Source: Tupaia tana
Taxonomy: Eukaryota > Chordata > Mammalia > Scandentia > Tupaiidae
NCBI GenBank assembly: GCA_026018925.1
Contig: JAKSZU010000009.1
Span: 39,639,194-39,703,193 of the forward strand
DNA: 64,000 nucleotides
Direction of reading: 5' to 3'
The number at the start of each line of letters is the position of its first letter. The first letter of the stretch is position 1. The notes under the pieces were generated by a model. It had not been told where the DNA came from. It saw only the letters and a list, made by a program, of their open reading frames with translations, and ran no database searches. Made by a program: the position numbers and the translations under genes. Below, one piece after another: positions 10,258-20,785 of the stretch.

Positions 10258-11245
10258 GTGAAGAGTATATATTTAAAGTATTGCAATGTGTTCTACTATA
10301 ACAAATCCAATACAATTTTTCATCTTTTAAAAAAAGAAAGTACTGGCAAGGATGTAAAGCAACTGGTGTATTCATTTGTTGTGGTGGAAAATGTAAAATA
10401 CTACAGCCACTTGAGAGTTTGGCAATTATGCATTAACATTTACTTATAATATGACTCAGAAATCCCCCTTGTAAGTTTTTAATCTAAGAGAAGCAAAACA
10501 GAACATGTGCAGAAATCTTTATAGTTCCTTCATTTATAATGAGAAAATCACAAAATGACTCAAGTGTTTATCACATTTTTTTGTTTTTTTTTTTCCATAG
10601 ATCTTGTGCATTCATTCACTGGAGAGAGAACAGAGACAGGGAGAGAGAGGGAACATGAGAAATCACATCCCAGGGAGGATGGCCACGCTGTAATCCCTTT
10701 CCTTCCATTCTCCTCTCAGGATTTTGGGCACACATGCACATGTAGGTAGAGTGATTTTAAAGCCATGAAATCTGGGACTTAAACCATGGTCTACCACGTG
10801 GGAGTCCAGGGCCCTTAACCACCATGCCACCTGATGGTGCCCCTAAATGTTTATCAACCTTTTAACGCATCAATTGTTTTACTATACAATGAATAACATT
10901 TTGGAAATTTCCATGCAATGGCAAAGTCAAACCTCAAGTGTATTTAATTTAATAAAAAGATACAAGGCTGAAAATGCTACATACTGTATATTTCCACTTA
11001 GGTGTTATTGTGGAAAAGGCAAAACTATTGGGAAAGGTTATATTTGATGGCTGTAAAAGGTTGGGAGTGAAGGAAGATTGAATCAAAATATAATATGAGA
11101 AACTTTTGGGCATGATTAAAAAAAGTTCTACATATTTATTTTGGTGTTGATTACATGGATGTATGTATTTGTATAAAAATCATAGTACTATACCACTAGG
11201 AAGTATAAATTCTAATGTATGTACATCATGCCTCGATAAACCTAA
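10258..11245 (+). mobile_element. Old L1M fragment, split by one SINE
   Basis: Contains tactggcaaggatgtaaagc, actcagaaatcccccttg and a 3' UTR running to 11245. The sequence resumes after the SINE at 10575-10844. Confidence 0.75.
10575..10844 (-). repeat. SINE-A, 12-13 bp duplication
   Basis: T-run, then catagatcttgtgcattcat in place of the usual tail complement, family middle ccttccattctcctctcagg and head complement ccaccatgccacctgatggt. Flanked by aagtgtttatca (10562-10573) and aaatgtttatca (10845-10856). Confidence 0.88.
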
Positions 11246-11507
11246 ATTTTTTTTCTTTTTTGGAGAGGTTTTCGCTACAGGGTGCGTGCGCTCACCAGAA
11301 AGAGAGAGACAGAGAAACAGAAAGCGAGAAATCACCCCCCAGGGAGGATGGCCACGCCACAATCCCTTCTCCTCCATTCTCCTCTCAGGATCCTAGGCAC
11401 GCACGCACATGCGCCAGGCGTGAGTTTAAGCCGCCGGGTCCAGGGATTGAACCACAGTCGACTACATGGGAGTCCAGCGACATAGCCACTACGCTAACTA
11501 CTGGTCC
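11246..11507 (-). repeat. SINE-A, young, perfect 12-bp duplication
   Basis: Near-consensus. Flanks are identical: cgataaacctaa at 11234-11245 and 11508-11519. The 137-codon ORF over it is a reading of the SINE. Confidence 0.96.
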
Positions 11508-11519
11508 CGATAAACCTAA

Positions 11520-12044
11520 TTTTTTAAACATGTCTCTATTAAAACCAGTTTCAATACCCAAACCGAGTTTAATCCAGGAATACAAGAGAAAGGTCAACAT
11601 GAAGGTTCAATGTGTGATGATCTATTAAAGTAAATCATCACATATGATTTTGATAGAAGTATGAAAAGTAATTGATAAACCCAAAAATTGAATCTCCATT
11701 CATAAAAACATTTGAAGGAGACATTAGAGAGAATTTATCAAAATTGTTAACCCAGTTTTCAAAGTAGAAACAAAATAGATATTTAGTATTGAACTCAACA
11801 GAACTTATATGAAGGGAAGTACAAAACTTGAAGTTGCATGACATAAGACAAGAATTAATGGAATGGCACCATTTTACTGAGTGGAAAAAAAAGCAAAACA
11901 TTAAACACTGTATTGTCAATCTGGTTCTTTTTTTCCCAAGTAGGCATTGTAATGTAAAGAAAAAAGGTAATTTTTTTCTTTAACTTTGCAAAATAATGTT
12001 AAATTTTCTACTGGAGAGATATATACATTTGTAAGATTTCTCAG
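11520..12044. other. Unassigned sequence
   Basis: AT-rich, no element recognised; the 93-codon minus-strand ORF at 11638-11919 has no recognisable similarity. Confidence 0.4.
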
Positions 12045-12442
12045 AGTTTGTAAAATTAGTACAACCTCTCTGGAAAACAATATGAAGATTTCTCAAAAAC
12101 CTACAAATAGAACTTCCACGTGATCCAGCAATCCTACTTCTTGATATCTACCCAAATGATAAGAAAGCACTCAATTACGGTACTGGCAGGTGGCATGGTG
12201 GTTGAGGCACTGGACTCCCACATGGTGGACCTTGGTTCAAGTCCCAGATCTGGTGGTTTGCTTTCTTTCTCTCTGTGGTCAAATTGAATAATAATAATAA
12301 ATAATAATAATAATAAAATTTAAAAAGAAAACAATCATACAGACATCTAAGCATCCATGTTTATTGCAGCATTATTTGTAATTGCTAAAACATAGAACCA
12401 ATCTAAGTGCCCAAAAACTGATGTTTGGGTTGAAAAACTGTG
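12045..12442 (+). mobile_element. L1 fragment, ORF2 3' part
   Basis: Reads ctctctggaaaacaatatga, tgatccagcaatcctacttc, then after a SINE ccatgtttattgcagcatta. Similarity stops at aaaaactgtg (12433-12442), where antisense HMGB1 begins. Confidence 0.82.
12179..12330 (+). repeat. SINE-B with (AAT)n tail
   Basis: Head tactggcaggtggcatggtg, B box ggttcaagtcccag, shortened CT body, gtggtcaaatt and an (AAT)n tail at 12285-12316. Inserted in the L1. Confidence 0.9.
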
Positions 12443-13691
12443 CTAGAAACAACTTATTCATCATCATCATCTTCTTCATCTTCATCCTCTTTATCTTCCT
12501 CTTCTTCCTCATCTTCTTCATCTGCCTTGTCTTCCTCCTCTTCGCTCTTTTACTTGCTCTTTTCAGCCTTGACAACTCCCTTTTTTGCTGCATCAGACTT
12601 TTAGCTTGCTATATCCTTTTCTTATTTTTCCTTCAGCTTAGCAGCCTTCTTTTCATCAGGCTGTTTATCATCTGCAGCAGTGTTATTCCATATCTCTCCT
12701 GGTTTCTTTGCAACATCACCAATGGATAAGCCGGGATGTTCTCCTTTGATATTCAGAACAGAGCAAGAGAAAGGCCAAAGGATTCCTCTTGGGTGCACTG
12801 GGATCCTTGAACTTCTTTTCTGTTTAGAAGGAATATAGGTTTTGTTTTGTTTTGGTTTTTTTTTCTCTTTAAATTTATTTATTTATTTACATTAATTCAC
12901 TATACATCACTACAGCATACAAATGAATTTTCCATCCAAAATACACTGTGTATTGGCTCAATCAAGCACATCAACATACATGTTTTCAGCAAATAATTTT
13001 CCAATTCTTATGTCTTGTTTACTTTGTTTTTTGTTTTGCCATCCTTGATTCCTTATCCCTCACCCTCTGCCATGTCCCATCCTCCTCCCACATTGTCTCT
13101 CGTATCCATGTTTGCTTTCTATGCCTTCCCCACCCCTATTTAATTGATTTGCTAATGAACTTAATTAGTCTAAATATATCCAATGGCTAGCAGAGCTGAT
13201 ATATACCTATACATGAACCCAAGTCTGACTTTAGGCATAAACCCCAGTGAGTAGAATGAACATATTATAAAGTAGTACCCAGCTGGGGCTATATAGCTTA
13301 CTGCAGTCATCAAATATGCATAGGTTTTCATTTCTCTTTCATAAAGGACCCTTTCCGCCCTTGTCATATCTTCAAACTCCTTTCTCTTTAGCAAGCATGG
13401 TCTTCTACCTTTCTGAGCACTTCTTAGAAAACTCTGAGAAGTAGATTGAAGCATCTGGGTGCTTCTTCTTGCTCTCCTTTTGGCAAGTTTGCACAAAGAA
13501 CGTATATGATGACATTTTACTTCTTGGCTTCTTAGGATCTCCTTTGCCCATGTTTAGTTCTTTCCTCCATGAGGCTCAGAGTTGCCCAGTGCACTTCCAG
13601 CTCTCACTGTCACTGTCACTATAGAGCTCAATGTACTGCAATGGCTGTAAGAGTGGGAGCCAGACACAGCCTCCTCAATCTCTCTGCTCTG
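12443..13691 (-). pseudogene. HMGB1: HMGB1 processed pseudogene, split by an L1
   Basis: HMGB1 is a chromatin protein with two HMG boxes and an acidic tail. The minus strand begins with about 140 bp like an HMGB1 5' UTR (13691-13552, ending ctaaac), then the start at 13551: [13 protein letters not shown] box A follows, intronless, to 13329, with a tryptophan codon changed to TAG near 13410 and frameshifts. A minus-strand L1 (12844-13319) then interrupts it at the MKTY position. Box B resumes at 12834 (aagttcaaggatccc) with at least two more stops (near 12635 and 12554). The run of Glu/Asp codons of the acidic tail ends at TAA 12456-12454. Only about 10 bp of 3' UTR and no poly(A) are present; the copy joins an L1 there. 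Without the L1 the coding part is about 610 bp against 648 in the parent. Non-functional. The 115- and 108-codon ORFs in the area are readings of it. Confidence 0.93.
12844..13319 (-). mobile_element. L1 3'-end insertion inside the HMGB1 pseudogene
   Basis: Minus-strand L1 3' UTR with its A-tail at the left edge (complement at 12844-12890). It is flanked by ataggtttt at 12835-12843 and 13320-13328, a 9-bp target-site duplication. Its 3' UTR (gtgtattttggatg, aaaattcatttgtatgctgt) matches the L1 at 9.98 kb. Confidence 0.85.
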
Positions 13692-13850
13692 TAACTTTAG
13701 TGGCTTTTTTTTAAAATTTTATTTTAATTTATTTTATACATTTTATCACTTTACATCACTTAGCTTCTAAATTGAATTTATCCAACATGAATATACTTCA
13801 CACCAGTCCAGTTGAGCATACAAAACACATTAAAACTTGATCATCTAGTC
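13692..13850 (-). mobile_element. L1 3'-end fragment
   Basis: Starts with a T-run, then tttacatcacttagctt and caccagtccagttgagcata. The same 3' UTR type occurs at 8445-8600 and 26440-26560. It abuts the 5' end of the HMGB1 pseudogene. Confidence 0.65.
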
Positions 13851-14800
13851 AGCAGGGCTGGGAATAATTTAAATAATTATAAAAATACAAGTATGCTTGC
13901 TATTTCATATCAATGCATAAGTATTAATTTCAGACATATATATATAAGTACACAAAAGAGGCAAATCATAAAATATAAAAGGCTAAGTTAGCATTTAAAA
14001 ATGTGTATTAAAATTATATTTTTATAATTTAAAGAAATATAGTAAGTTTGGAGAGATATTTAATCTGTATATAGAGACTAAAAGTTACCAGATTTACTAA
14101 TAAATATATACTAACTAGCTTAAAAATTGAACCAGTCCTCATCTCATCTCACATATAAATTTATCCAAATTCAAAATGAAATGGAAAAAAAAAGTAAAAT
14201 AGAAAGACAAGTAGTCAATGAATATTTAAAATATTTTCAACCAAGGAAATACAAAGTTAATATATAGTATCACTTTAATTGTTGTTGTGTGGTCTTTAAA
14301 CTGGGAATGCTAAAATAAAGATAAAATAATATGTATGCTCTTACATTGCTGGCAAGAATGCAAATTTTAAAAGAAAATTTGGCAATATTGATTGGTAAAC
14401 CTTAAAATTGCATAGTTCTTTCATGCCTGTTATTCCATTACTAAGAATGTATCAGAAATTGGTATATCCTCATTGCAACATGATCTGTGACATAAAGTAT
14501 ACTGTACCAATGAAAAAGTACTCGCCTCAGAAATATTTGATGGCATTAGAAATTCTCAAGTTGTATTGTTAAATGAGAAAATTAAGTTACAAAATAAAGT
14601 TACAAAGAGTAAACTCATTTTGAAAATTCCAGCTCTCAAGCTATCCTCTTTTTACACATTAATAGACTGTACCCCTTGGGATTTCCTGTGGTTATGTCTT
14701 GTGGTAGAATTAAGGGTGTTTGAGCATTGTAGAAACAGCAAGCAGAATGTAGTTGGAAGTTATTAATATACAAATATAGATTGAAAAGCATATAGAAAAG
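13851..14800 (+). mobile_element. Probable old L1M sequence
   Basis: 14340-14560 resembles the L1 ORF2 3' part (tgctggcaagaatgcaaat; tgcctgttattccattact). The left part is very AT-rich and only weakly assignable. Confidence 0.5.
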
Positions 14801-15059
14801 CCACCGTTGAAGGTAAGTAAGTGTTAGCTATTGTCACACAACTTAGTTAATTCCCTTGAGTCACTCAGCATTTTAAAAACAGGTGAGAAGTTGGTGATGC
14901 AAGTTTGTGGATGACTTCATGGCATTCTGAAAAGTCAATGTCTGGCCAGTTCTAGGGACCATGCAAGGATATCAATGAATAAGAATTCATTGTTTCTAAA
15001 GTAGACTTTGTTTCTCCAGGCAAAGTAGGGAAGCCAATGAGATCAAAAACTGTTCTAGG

Positions 15060-15421
15060 AGGGGCCAGATAGTGGCAGAGTGGTAAAACATGACACTCTG
15101 CAAAGCTGACTCACATGAGAAGGTTACTAGTTTGAGACCATCAAGAGACTCTCAGAGTACCTTGCGAGGCGTGTTTGTGCCCATGATCTGGTCTGGCTGA
15201 GACTGGGGGTGGATTGTGTTATCAAGACTTTTTTGAGAGTTCTCTTTTTCTCTCTCTATCCCTCTCTCTCTGGCTCTTTCACTCATTTCACTCATGGAGT
15301 AAACACATAAACTTTTTAAAAAGGGTTTTTTGGGAGTTCTTTTTTTTTTTTTCTCTCCATCCCTCTCTCTCTGGCTCTTTCACTCATTTCACTCATAGAG
15401 TAAACATAAACTTTTTTAAAA
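15060..15421 (+). repeat. SINE-C with duplicated CT/A tail
   Basis: Head ggccagatagtggcagagtg, then gtaaaacatgacactctgc, gtttgtgcccatgatctggt and ggattgtgttatcaagac. The tail unit ctctggctctttcactcatt ... ataaactttttaaaa appears twice (about 15229-15321 and 15326-15421). Confidence 0.85.
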
Positions 15422-15435
15422 GTTTATTATTAATG

Positions 15436-15690
15436 GGGAACCAGCAGTTAGCGTAATGGCTATGTCGCTGGACTCCCACGTAGTCGACCGCGGTTCGCGT
15501 CCCGGACCCGGTGGCTTAGAACTCACGCCAGGTGCGTGTGCGTGCGTGCCCAAGATCCCAAGAGGAGAATGGAGAAGAGATTGCGGTGTGACCATCCCCC
15601 CTGGGGGGTGATTTCTCGCTTTCTGTCTCTCTGTCTCTCTCTGTCTGTCTGGCGAGCGCACACGCCCTATAGCGAAAACCTCTAAAAAAA
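15436..15690 (+). repeat. SINE-A, very young (gaacc subfamily)
   Basis: Head ggggaaccagcagttagcgt, B box with C where A is canonical (ggttcgcgtcccgg), ggtggcttagaactc and full tail. Flanked by aagtttattatta on both sides; the right copy has grown into an (ATT)n tract. Confidence 0.96.
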
Positions 15691-15694
15691 AAAG

Positions 15695-15729
<35 letters not shown>

Positions 15730-15790
15730 TTTTAAGCTATTCTGATAGACATGGAAAATACTGTGAGATCAAAGAGTCAAAGATCTCAAT

Positions 15791-16020
15791 AGGGACCAGC
15801 AGGTGGCATAGTGGTTTTGACTTTGGACTCCCACATGGTCGACCTTGATTAAAATCACAAACCTGGCAGCTTAAAACTCATGTCGGGTGTGTGTGCATGC
15901 ATGTGTGACAAAACCCAAGAGAATGAAGGAGAAGGGATTGCAACGTGGCCATTTCCCCTTGGGAGGGATTATTTCTCACTTTCTGTTTCATGAACCCTAT
16001 AACAAAAATCTCTTTAAAAA
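15791..16020 (+). repeat. SINE-A, older
   Basis: Head agggaccagcaggtggcata, decayed B box, family middle and tail ccctataacaaaaatctctt. Flanks agatctcaatagg and aaatcacaataagg fit a degraded duplication. Confidence 0.88.
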
Positions 16021-16151
16021 AAATCACAATAAGGATATAAGTAGAAATGAGACTGTGGAGATGAAAAGAGTACTAGAATATAACAAAAATGTTTTAATGG
16101 TGTAAGAGGTTATTTTTTTTTTTAATTTTCTCCTTAAAATGTGTAAGTCTT

Positions 16152-16402
16152 GGGACCAGAAGATGGCATAATGGTTATATCCCTGGATTCCCACGTAGTT
16201 TACCATGGTTCTAGTCCTGGACCTGACAACTCAAAACTCATGGCAGGCACATGTGCTTGTGTGCTAAAAATCCTGAGAGGAAAATGAAAGAGAAGGGACA
16301 GTGGCATGGTCATCTCCCCTGAGGGATGATTTCTCACTTTCTGTCTCTCTGTCTCTCTACTGAGCACATGCACCTTACAGCAAAAATATCTTTCTAAAAA
16401 TA
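16152..16402 (+). repeat. SINE-A, 9-bp duplication
   Basis: Head gggaccagaagatggcataa, B box ggttctagtcctgg, full body. Flanked by gtaagtctt at 16143-16151 and 16403-16411. Confidence 0.92.
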
Positions 16403-16411
16403 GTAAGTCTT

Positions 16412-16616
16412 TGAAAGGTCTATTTCCAGAGAAAGAGAGACACTCTTGACAGGGTCTTCATGCTTCAATCCTCCTCTCAGCCTTCCCAGACATTCAGGAC
16501 CACAGATGCACTCAGAGTCTTGAAGTAAACTCGGGACAAGAACCTAGAGCCTTACAACATAGCCTCTAGCATCAAACAGCAGTGCACCTACTGTCTGTGC
16601 CACTATGGCTGGGTCT
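16412..16616 (-). repeat. SINE-D, old
   Basis: Right edge gtgccactatggctgggtc is the complement of the D head. The left part is agaaagagagacactcttga and tcaatcctcctctcag. It matches the copies at 39.64 and 56.96 kb. Confidence 0.7.
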
Positions 16617-16649
16617 GCTTTAATTTTGCTGTAAAGTTGTACAACAACT

Positions 16650-16859
16650 GGGGCTGGCAGGTGGCATGGTGGCTAAGGGCACTGGACTCCCACATGGCCA
16701 ACTGTGGATCGAATCCTGGACCTGGTGGCTTGTTTTCTCATTTTCCTTCTTTCTGTCCCCCCTCTCTCTTTCTCACTCTATCCCTCTCTGGTCAAATTAA
16801 AATAAATAAATAAATAAATAAATAAATAGATAAATAAAGTTGAATAAAATAACTATTAA
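16650..16859 (+). repeat. SINE-B
   Basis: Head ggggctggcaggtggcatgg, then ggacctggtggcttgttttc, CT body, ctctggtcaaattaaa and an (AAAT)n tail ending gttgaataaaataa. Confidence 0.94.
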
Positions 16860-16871
16860 AAAAGTGATGTA

Positions 16872-17140
16872 GGGACCAGCAGTTAGCGCAATGGCTATGT
16901 CGCTGGACTCCCACGTAGTCGACCGCGGTTCGAGTCCCGGACCCGGCGGCTTAAACTCACGCCGGGCACGTGTGCGTGCGTGCCCAAGATCCCGAGAGGA
17001 GAATGGAGGAGAAGGGATTGTGGCGTGGCCATCCCCCCTGGGGGGTGATTTCCTGCTTTCTATCTCTCTGTCTCTCTCTGTCTGTCTGGCGAGCGCACGC
17101 GCCCTATAGCAAAAACCTCTCCAAAAAAAGAAAAGAAAAA
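16872..17140 (+). repeat. SINE-A, very young, perfect 12-bp duplication
   Basis: Consensus-like head with intact A box (tagcgcaatgg) and B box (ggttcgagtcccgg), full middle and tail. Flanked by aaaagtgatgta at 16860-16871 and 17141-17152, identical. It landed directly at the tail of the SINE-B before it. Confidence 0.97.
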
Positions 17141-17199
17141 AAAAGTGATGTACAGTGATTGAATGTAAAAAAAGGAAAGAAAGAAGAAAAGAAAAAAAT

Positions 17200-17460
17200 C
17201 ATTATCAAATAATTTATTTTAGACTTTTACAAATGTTGCAAAAGTTACAAAATAATCTGTGTAACCTTTATCCAGATTCAGCAAATGTTGACATTTTACA
17301 TAATCAAACTATAATTATCAGTGTCACAAAATTAATACTCATACAATTCAATTATCTAACATAAAGATCTTATTCAAATATCACCAATTTTCTTCCTAAT
17401 ATCTTCTTTCTTGCCAAGGAATCCATTCAGAAGCATATCTTGTATTAATTACCATGTCTT
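17200..17460 (-). mobile_element. Probable old L1 3' UTR fragment
   Basis: The plus strand reads ttacaaatgttgcaaaagtt, atccagattcagcaaatgt and gacattttacataatc, the complement of a common L1M 3' UTR segment. Family not resolved. Confidence 0.5.
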
Positions 17461-17569
17461 AAGAGTGGATGAGTTTTAGTGATGACAAGGTATATGAGCC
17501 TGTGACAGACTTAATTGGAAAGGGGGTGAAGTCATATTGGGGGTAATCTCAGAAACTCTGAATATTATT

Positions 17570-17750
17570 CATTCATCCATTCTTTCAGTAAGTTCTTTTA
17601 CAGCCTTTAAATATGTGCCAGTGATCTGATTATGTTGGCTACATGTTGGGAATATTTAAGTAAATATGTCATAGTCTCTGCCTTCAAAGAGCTTAAATCA
17701 CACTGAGATATCAGTCCCTTTTATGATTCTAACCAAAAGAAAAAGCAGAA
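17570..17750 (+). mobile_element. Ancient LINE (L2-type) fragment
   Basis: Decayed version of the mammalian attcattcaacaaatattt ... gtgccaggcactgttctagg ... catggagcttacattctagt pattern: here attcattcatccattctttc, atatgtgccagtgatctg and ttcaaagagcttaaatc. Confidence 0.6.
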
Positions 17751-18139
17751 GTTAACATTCTTATAATTTCCCTTGAAATAACCCAATTATTCAACATGCC
17801 AAAGGCTGTCTTCAAAGTTGTATGCTTTACACTTTCATTTGCACATTGTTGGAATTCAATACAAGTTAGTAATGCTAATGATCAGCATCACTGCCTAGAG
17901 ATTGAGACCACACATTCACAACCACCTCCAAGTATAAAGAGAATAGAAATAGGAATCAATTTTATTCTTCCTATGAGACTTTACAAACAGAAAATTTAAT
18001 GTTATATATCACTATGAGTTGTCATGCTAATAGTTAAACTACTCTTGCATTTCCAAATAAATGTCTGCATTCCATATTAAATAATAGATAATGGAATGCC
18101 AAAATGCTTTTTCTCTGAAAGGAAATGAATTACTGATGG

Positions 18140-18440
18140 TACTCCATTATTTTCCACTGCTTATAGGATGAAACAAGTTACTTAGTTTAACATTCAAGCT
18201 TTTTGACAAACTAATTCTTACCTATCCAGGCCAGTCTTCAATTTTCATCTTGAATGAAAGCCTTCTCCCATTTCAAACACTGATCTGCAATTTATACTGT
18301 ACTCCATCTCTCCCATTTATACTGTTCCTTACAAATCAAAAACAACTTCTTGTTTCCTAACTACTAAAAGTTTACCTGTCCTTTTTATCTCTCATGTAGT
18401 AATGGCTAGACATATGTTTCCTGACTAATTCTCTTACCTG
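18140..18440 (+). mobile_element. Ancient LINE fragment
   Basis: Contains cactgcttataggatgaaac, aacattcaagctttttgaca and tcttacctatccaggccag, the decayed motif order of an old mammalian LINE also seen at 47.93, 52.43 and 55.23 kb. Family (L2 versus L1M) unresolved. Confidence 0.55.
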
Positions 18441-19003
18441 TTTTAAATTTTAAAGTGGAGGAAACAAAAACTTGAGAACATCACTCTAAGAACACTGGCC
18501 TTAACCTATAAGCAATTAGAAGTGGTTATCAAACAATGCAAATAATAAAGAGACTGGGGATCTATCCAGGTATTCATATTTGTAAACTACCCTGGTTGTT
18601 TCTGCAAAACAATCACTTTTTTAAAGAAACTAGGAGAATAAATAGGACATAAATGCCTCTTAAAACCCATATTGGATAGTGCTCCCAAGAGTTCATTCTC
18701 CTGAGTACTACTTGTTATAAAATTGGAATACAAATGAGTACAAATAGCAGTTCTGGAATGTAAAACATTGTTAACAAATCTAAAAATGTACAATCATTAT
18801 TCAAGCATTTTCACAGAAATATAAAAAATAATGATTGCCCCAAATAATGATTAGTCCTTCTAAGATCAGAGAACAATTAGGCTTAATTATGCACAGAGTG
18901 AATGAAGCATTATTAAGTGAAAAATAATTACACAAGCTGGTGATATAATTTTCTTTAAAAACAAATAAGCAAATTATTATTTCAGCTCACTTTTAAAAAT
19001 CAG
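18441..19003. other. Unassigned sequence
   Basis: No recognisable repeat, exon or pseudogene. Confidence 0.4.
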
Positions 19004-19018
19004 CTGGTGTATATTTTC

Positions 19019-19264
19019 TTTTCTTTTTTTTTGAGAGATTTTTGCTATAGGGTGTGTGTGATTACCAGAAACACAAAGAGAGACACAGAGAGAGAAATTG
19101 AGAAATCTGCTCCCCCCCCTTCTCTTACAGACTCTTCTCTGGACTTTGAGCATGCACATACATGCACAAAGCACAAGCTTCAAGCCACTGGATTTGAGCC
19201 TCAAAATGTGGTTGGCAACATTGGAGTCCAGCACCACTACCAATACACCATCTACTGGCACCAA
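19019..19264 (-). repeat. SINE-A, older, 14-16 bp duplication
   Basis: Left gagagatttttgctataggg, shortened CT segment, and the right end decays in the head. Flanks gctggtgtatattttc (19003-19018) and gccagtgtatattttc (19265-19280), two mismatches. Confidence 0.88.
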
Positions 19265-19280
19265 GCCAGTGTATATTTTC

Positions 19281-19851
19281 AAGTCACTTTGAATAGTTTG
19301 GGGTGGAGCTTTATACTACAGTATTTCTGGTCTGTTTACCAGCTCAGAAATATAATGAGCCTCTCTCACTGTTAGTGTAACATCATCTCAAAATATGATA
19401 GTACACTATTATGAAACACCTGAATACCTCTTCCTCCCTGAGTCAAACATAATACACACGATCCTCTCTACCTCTATTCCTAATTTCCCAAGATCCTAGC
19501 TACATTGTTTGGTGAGAAAGTCATCTCTGTATTTCCTATCTTTCTCCCTCAGCAAAGTTCCTTTCTGGCATCTTCAGCTGTTAGAGTTTAGGCAGAGAGA
19601 TAGGATAGTACAAACAAAAACCATAAAAGATTATTTTTCTTTAACATTTTCTACCATTTCCTCATGAAAATTACTACAAAAGAGGCCATCTGTGCCTTCT
19701 TTGTGAATGGTAAATATGGAAAATAAATTCTGAAACACATGAGTAGCAGAACCTTGATGTCTAAAAACAGTGCTACCTGCTATTGAATTATGCATCACTG
19801 TCTTTAAAAACCCCATGCAATTTCCCTGTTCCAACATGTTCAAAGACTTAC
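19281..19851. other. Unassigned sequence
   Basis: No recognisable repeat or gene remnant. Confidence 0.4.
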
Positions 19852-19858
19852 CAGAAGA

Positions 19859-20120
19859 TGGGACCAGCAGTTAGCATAATGGCTATGTCGCTGGACTCCC
19901 ACGTAGTCGACCGCGGTTCGCGTCCCGGACCCGGTGGCTTAAACTCACGCCGGGCGCGTGTGCGTGCGTGCCCAAGATCCCGAGAGGAGAATGGAGGAGA
20001 AGGGACTGCGCCGTGGCCATCCCCCCGGGGGGGTGATTTCTCGCTTTCTGTCTCTCTGTCTCTCTTTGTCTTTCGGGCCCTATAGCAAAAACCTCTCAAA
20101 AAAAAGAAAAAAAAAGACAA
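19859..20120 (+). repeat. SINE-A, very young
   Basis: Head gggaccagcagttagcataa, variant B box ggttcgcgtcccgg, GC-rich body with many intact CpGs, shortened CT segment. Flanking cagaaga at 19852-19858 and 20121-20127. Confidence 0.95.
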
Positions 20121-20290
20121 CAGAAGAGAAGAGATGCAAAAGGGACAAAATAGTTGAGAGCATTCGATTACTGTGTGCTCTATATTTTTGTTAACTTGCC
20201 TGTGAATTATTTGGCACACATGTTTACCAAAGCATCATTTCAGGAATTTGCTAGATCCTGAAATTTTCATCCTTGTTAAAATATAAAGCA

Positions 20291-20486
20291 GGCTAGCCAC
20301 AGTGCTGTAGCAGTAATGCAGTGCTACACGATGCTGGACCTGGCATCTTGAGAAACATACCAAAATCCAAACAGGGACTGTGGAGTGACCATCTTTCCGT
20401 GGTTAGGGTGGGGTGATTTCTCACTTCCTCTCTCTCTCTAGTGAGTGCATGTGCCCTATAGCAAAAACAAACAAAAACAAACAAAA
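20291..20486 (+). repeat. SINE-A related, old and shortened
   Basis: Head ggctagccacagtgctgtag, then ggacctggcatcttgag, CT-rich part and tail gccctatagcaaaaacaaac. Internal segments are missing. Confidence 0.7.
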
Positions 20487-20496
20487 GACTGAAATC

Positions 20497-20686
20497 CTGG
20501 GCCGCCCCATATCATAGCCATGAAGTGCTATGCATAGGAAGCCTGATTCCATGTGGCTTACTGTCATTTGAACCACAGCTCTGGTGGCTTGAAAAACATG
20601 CCAGGTCCATGTGTGCACATGTACAGGATATTGATAAGATGAAGAAATAAAGGAAAAAGTATTATGGCATAACCTGTCCCTATTGG

Positions 20687-20743
<57 letters not shown>

Positions 20744-20785
20744 CTATCTCTTGTGTGTGTGTGTGCCTTCTGGTAACTAAAGAAA
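20497..20785 (+). repeat. SINE-A related, old, with (CT)n(GT)n
   Basis: Head ggccgccccatatcatagcc, ctctggtggcttgaaaaaca, then a (CT)n tract at 20693-20731 running into (GT)n. The head resembles the copy at 58.11 kb. Confidence 0.7.

Noticed and set aside
12382..12729. 115-codon plus-strand hydrophobic ORF, membrane-protein-like
   Set aside because: Antisense of the HMGB1 acidic tail, whose GAA/GAT repeats read as Phe, Leu and Ile on the other strand.
13170..13496. 108-codon minus-strand ORF as a small HMG-box gene
   Set aside because: It is one frame of the broken HMGB1 pseudogene running into the inserted L1.
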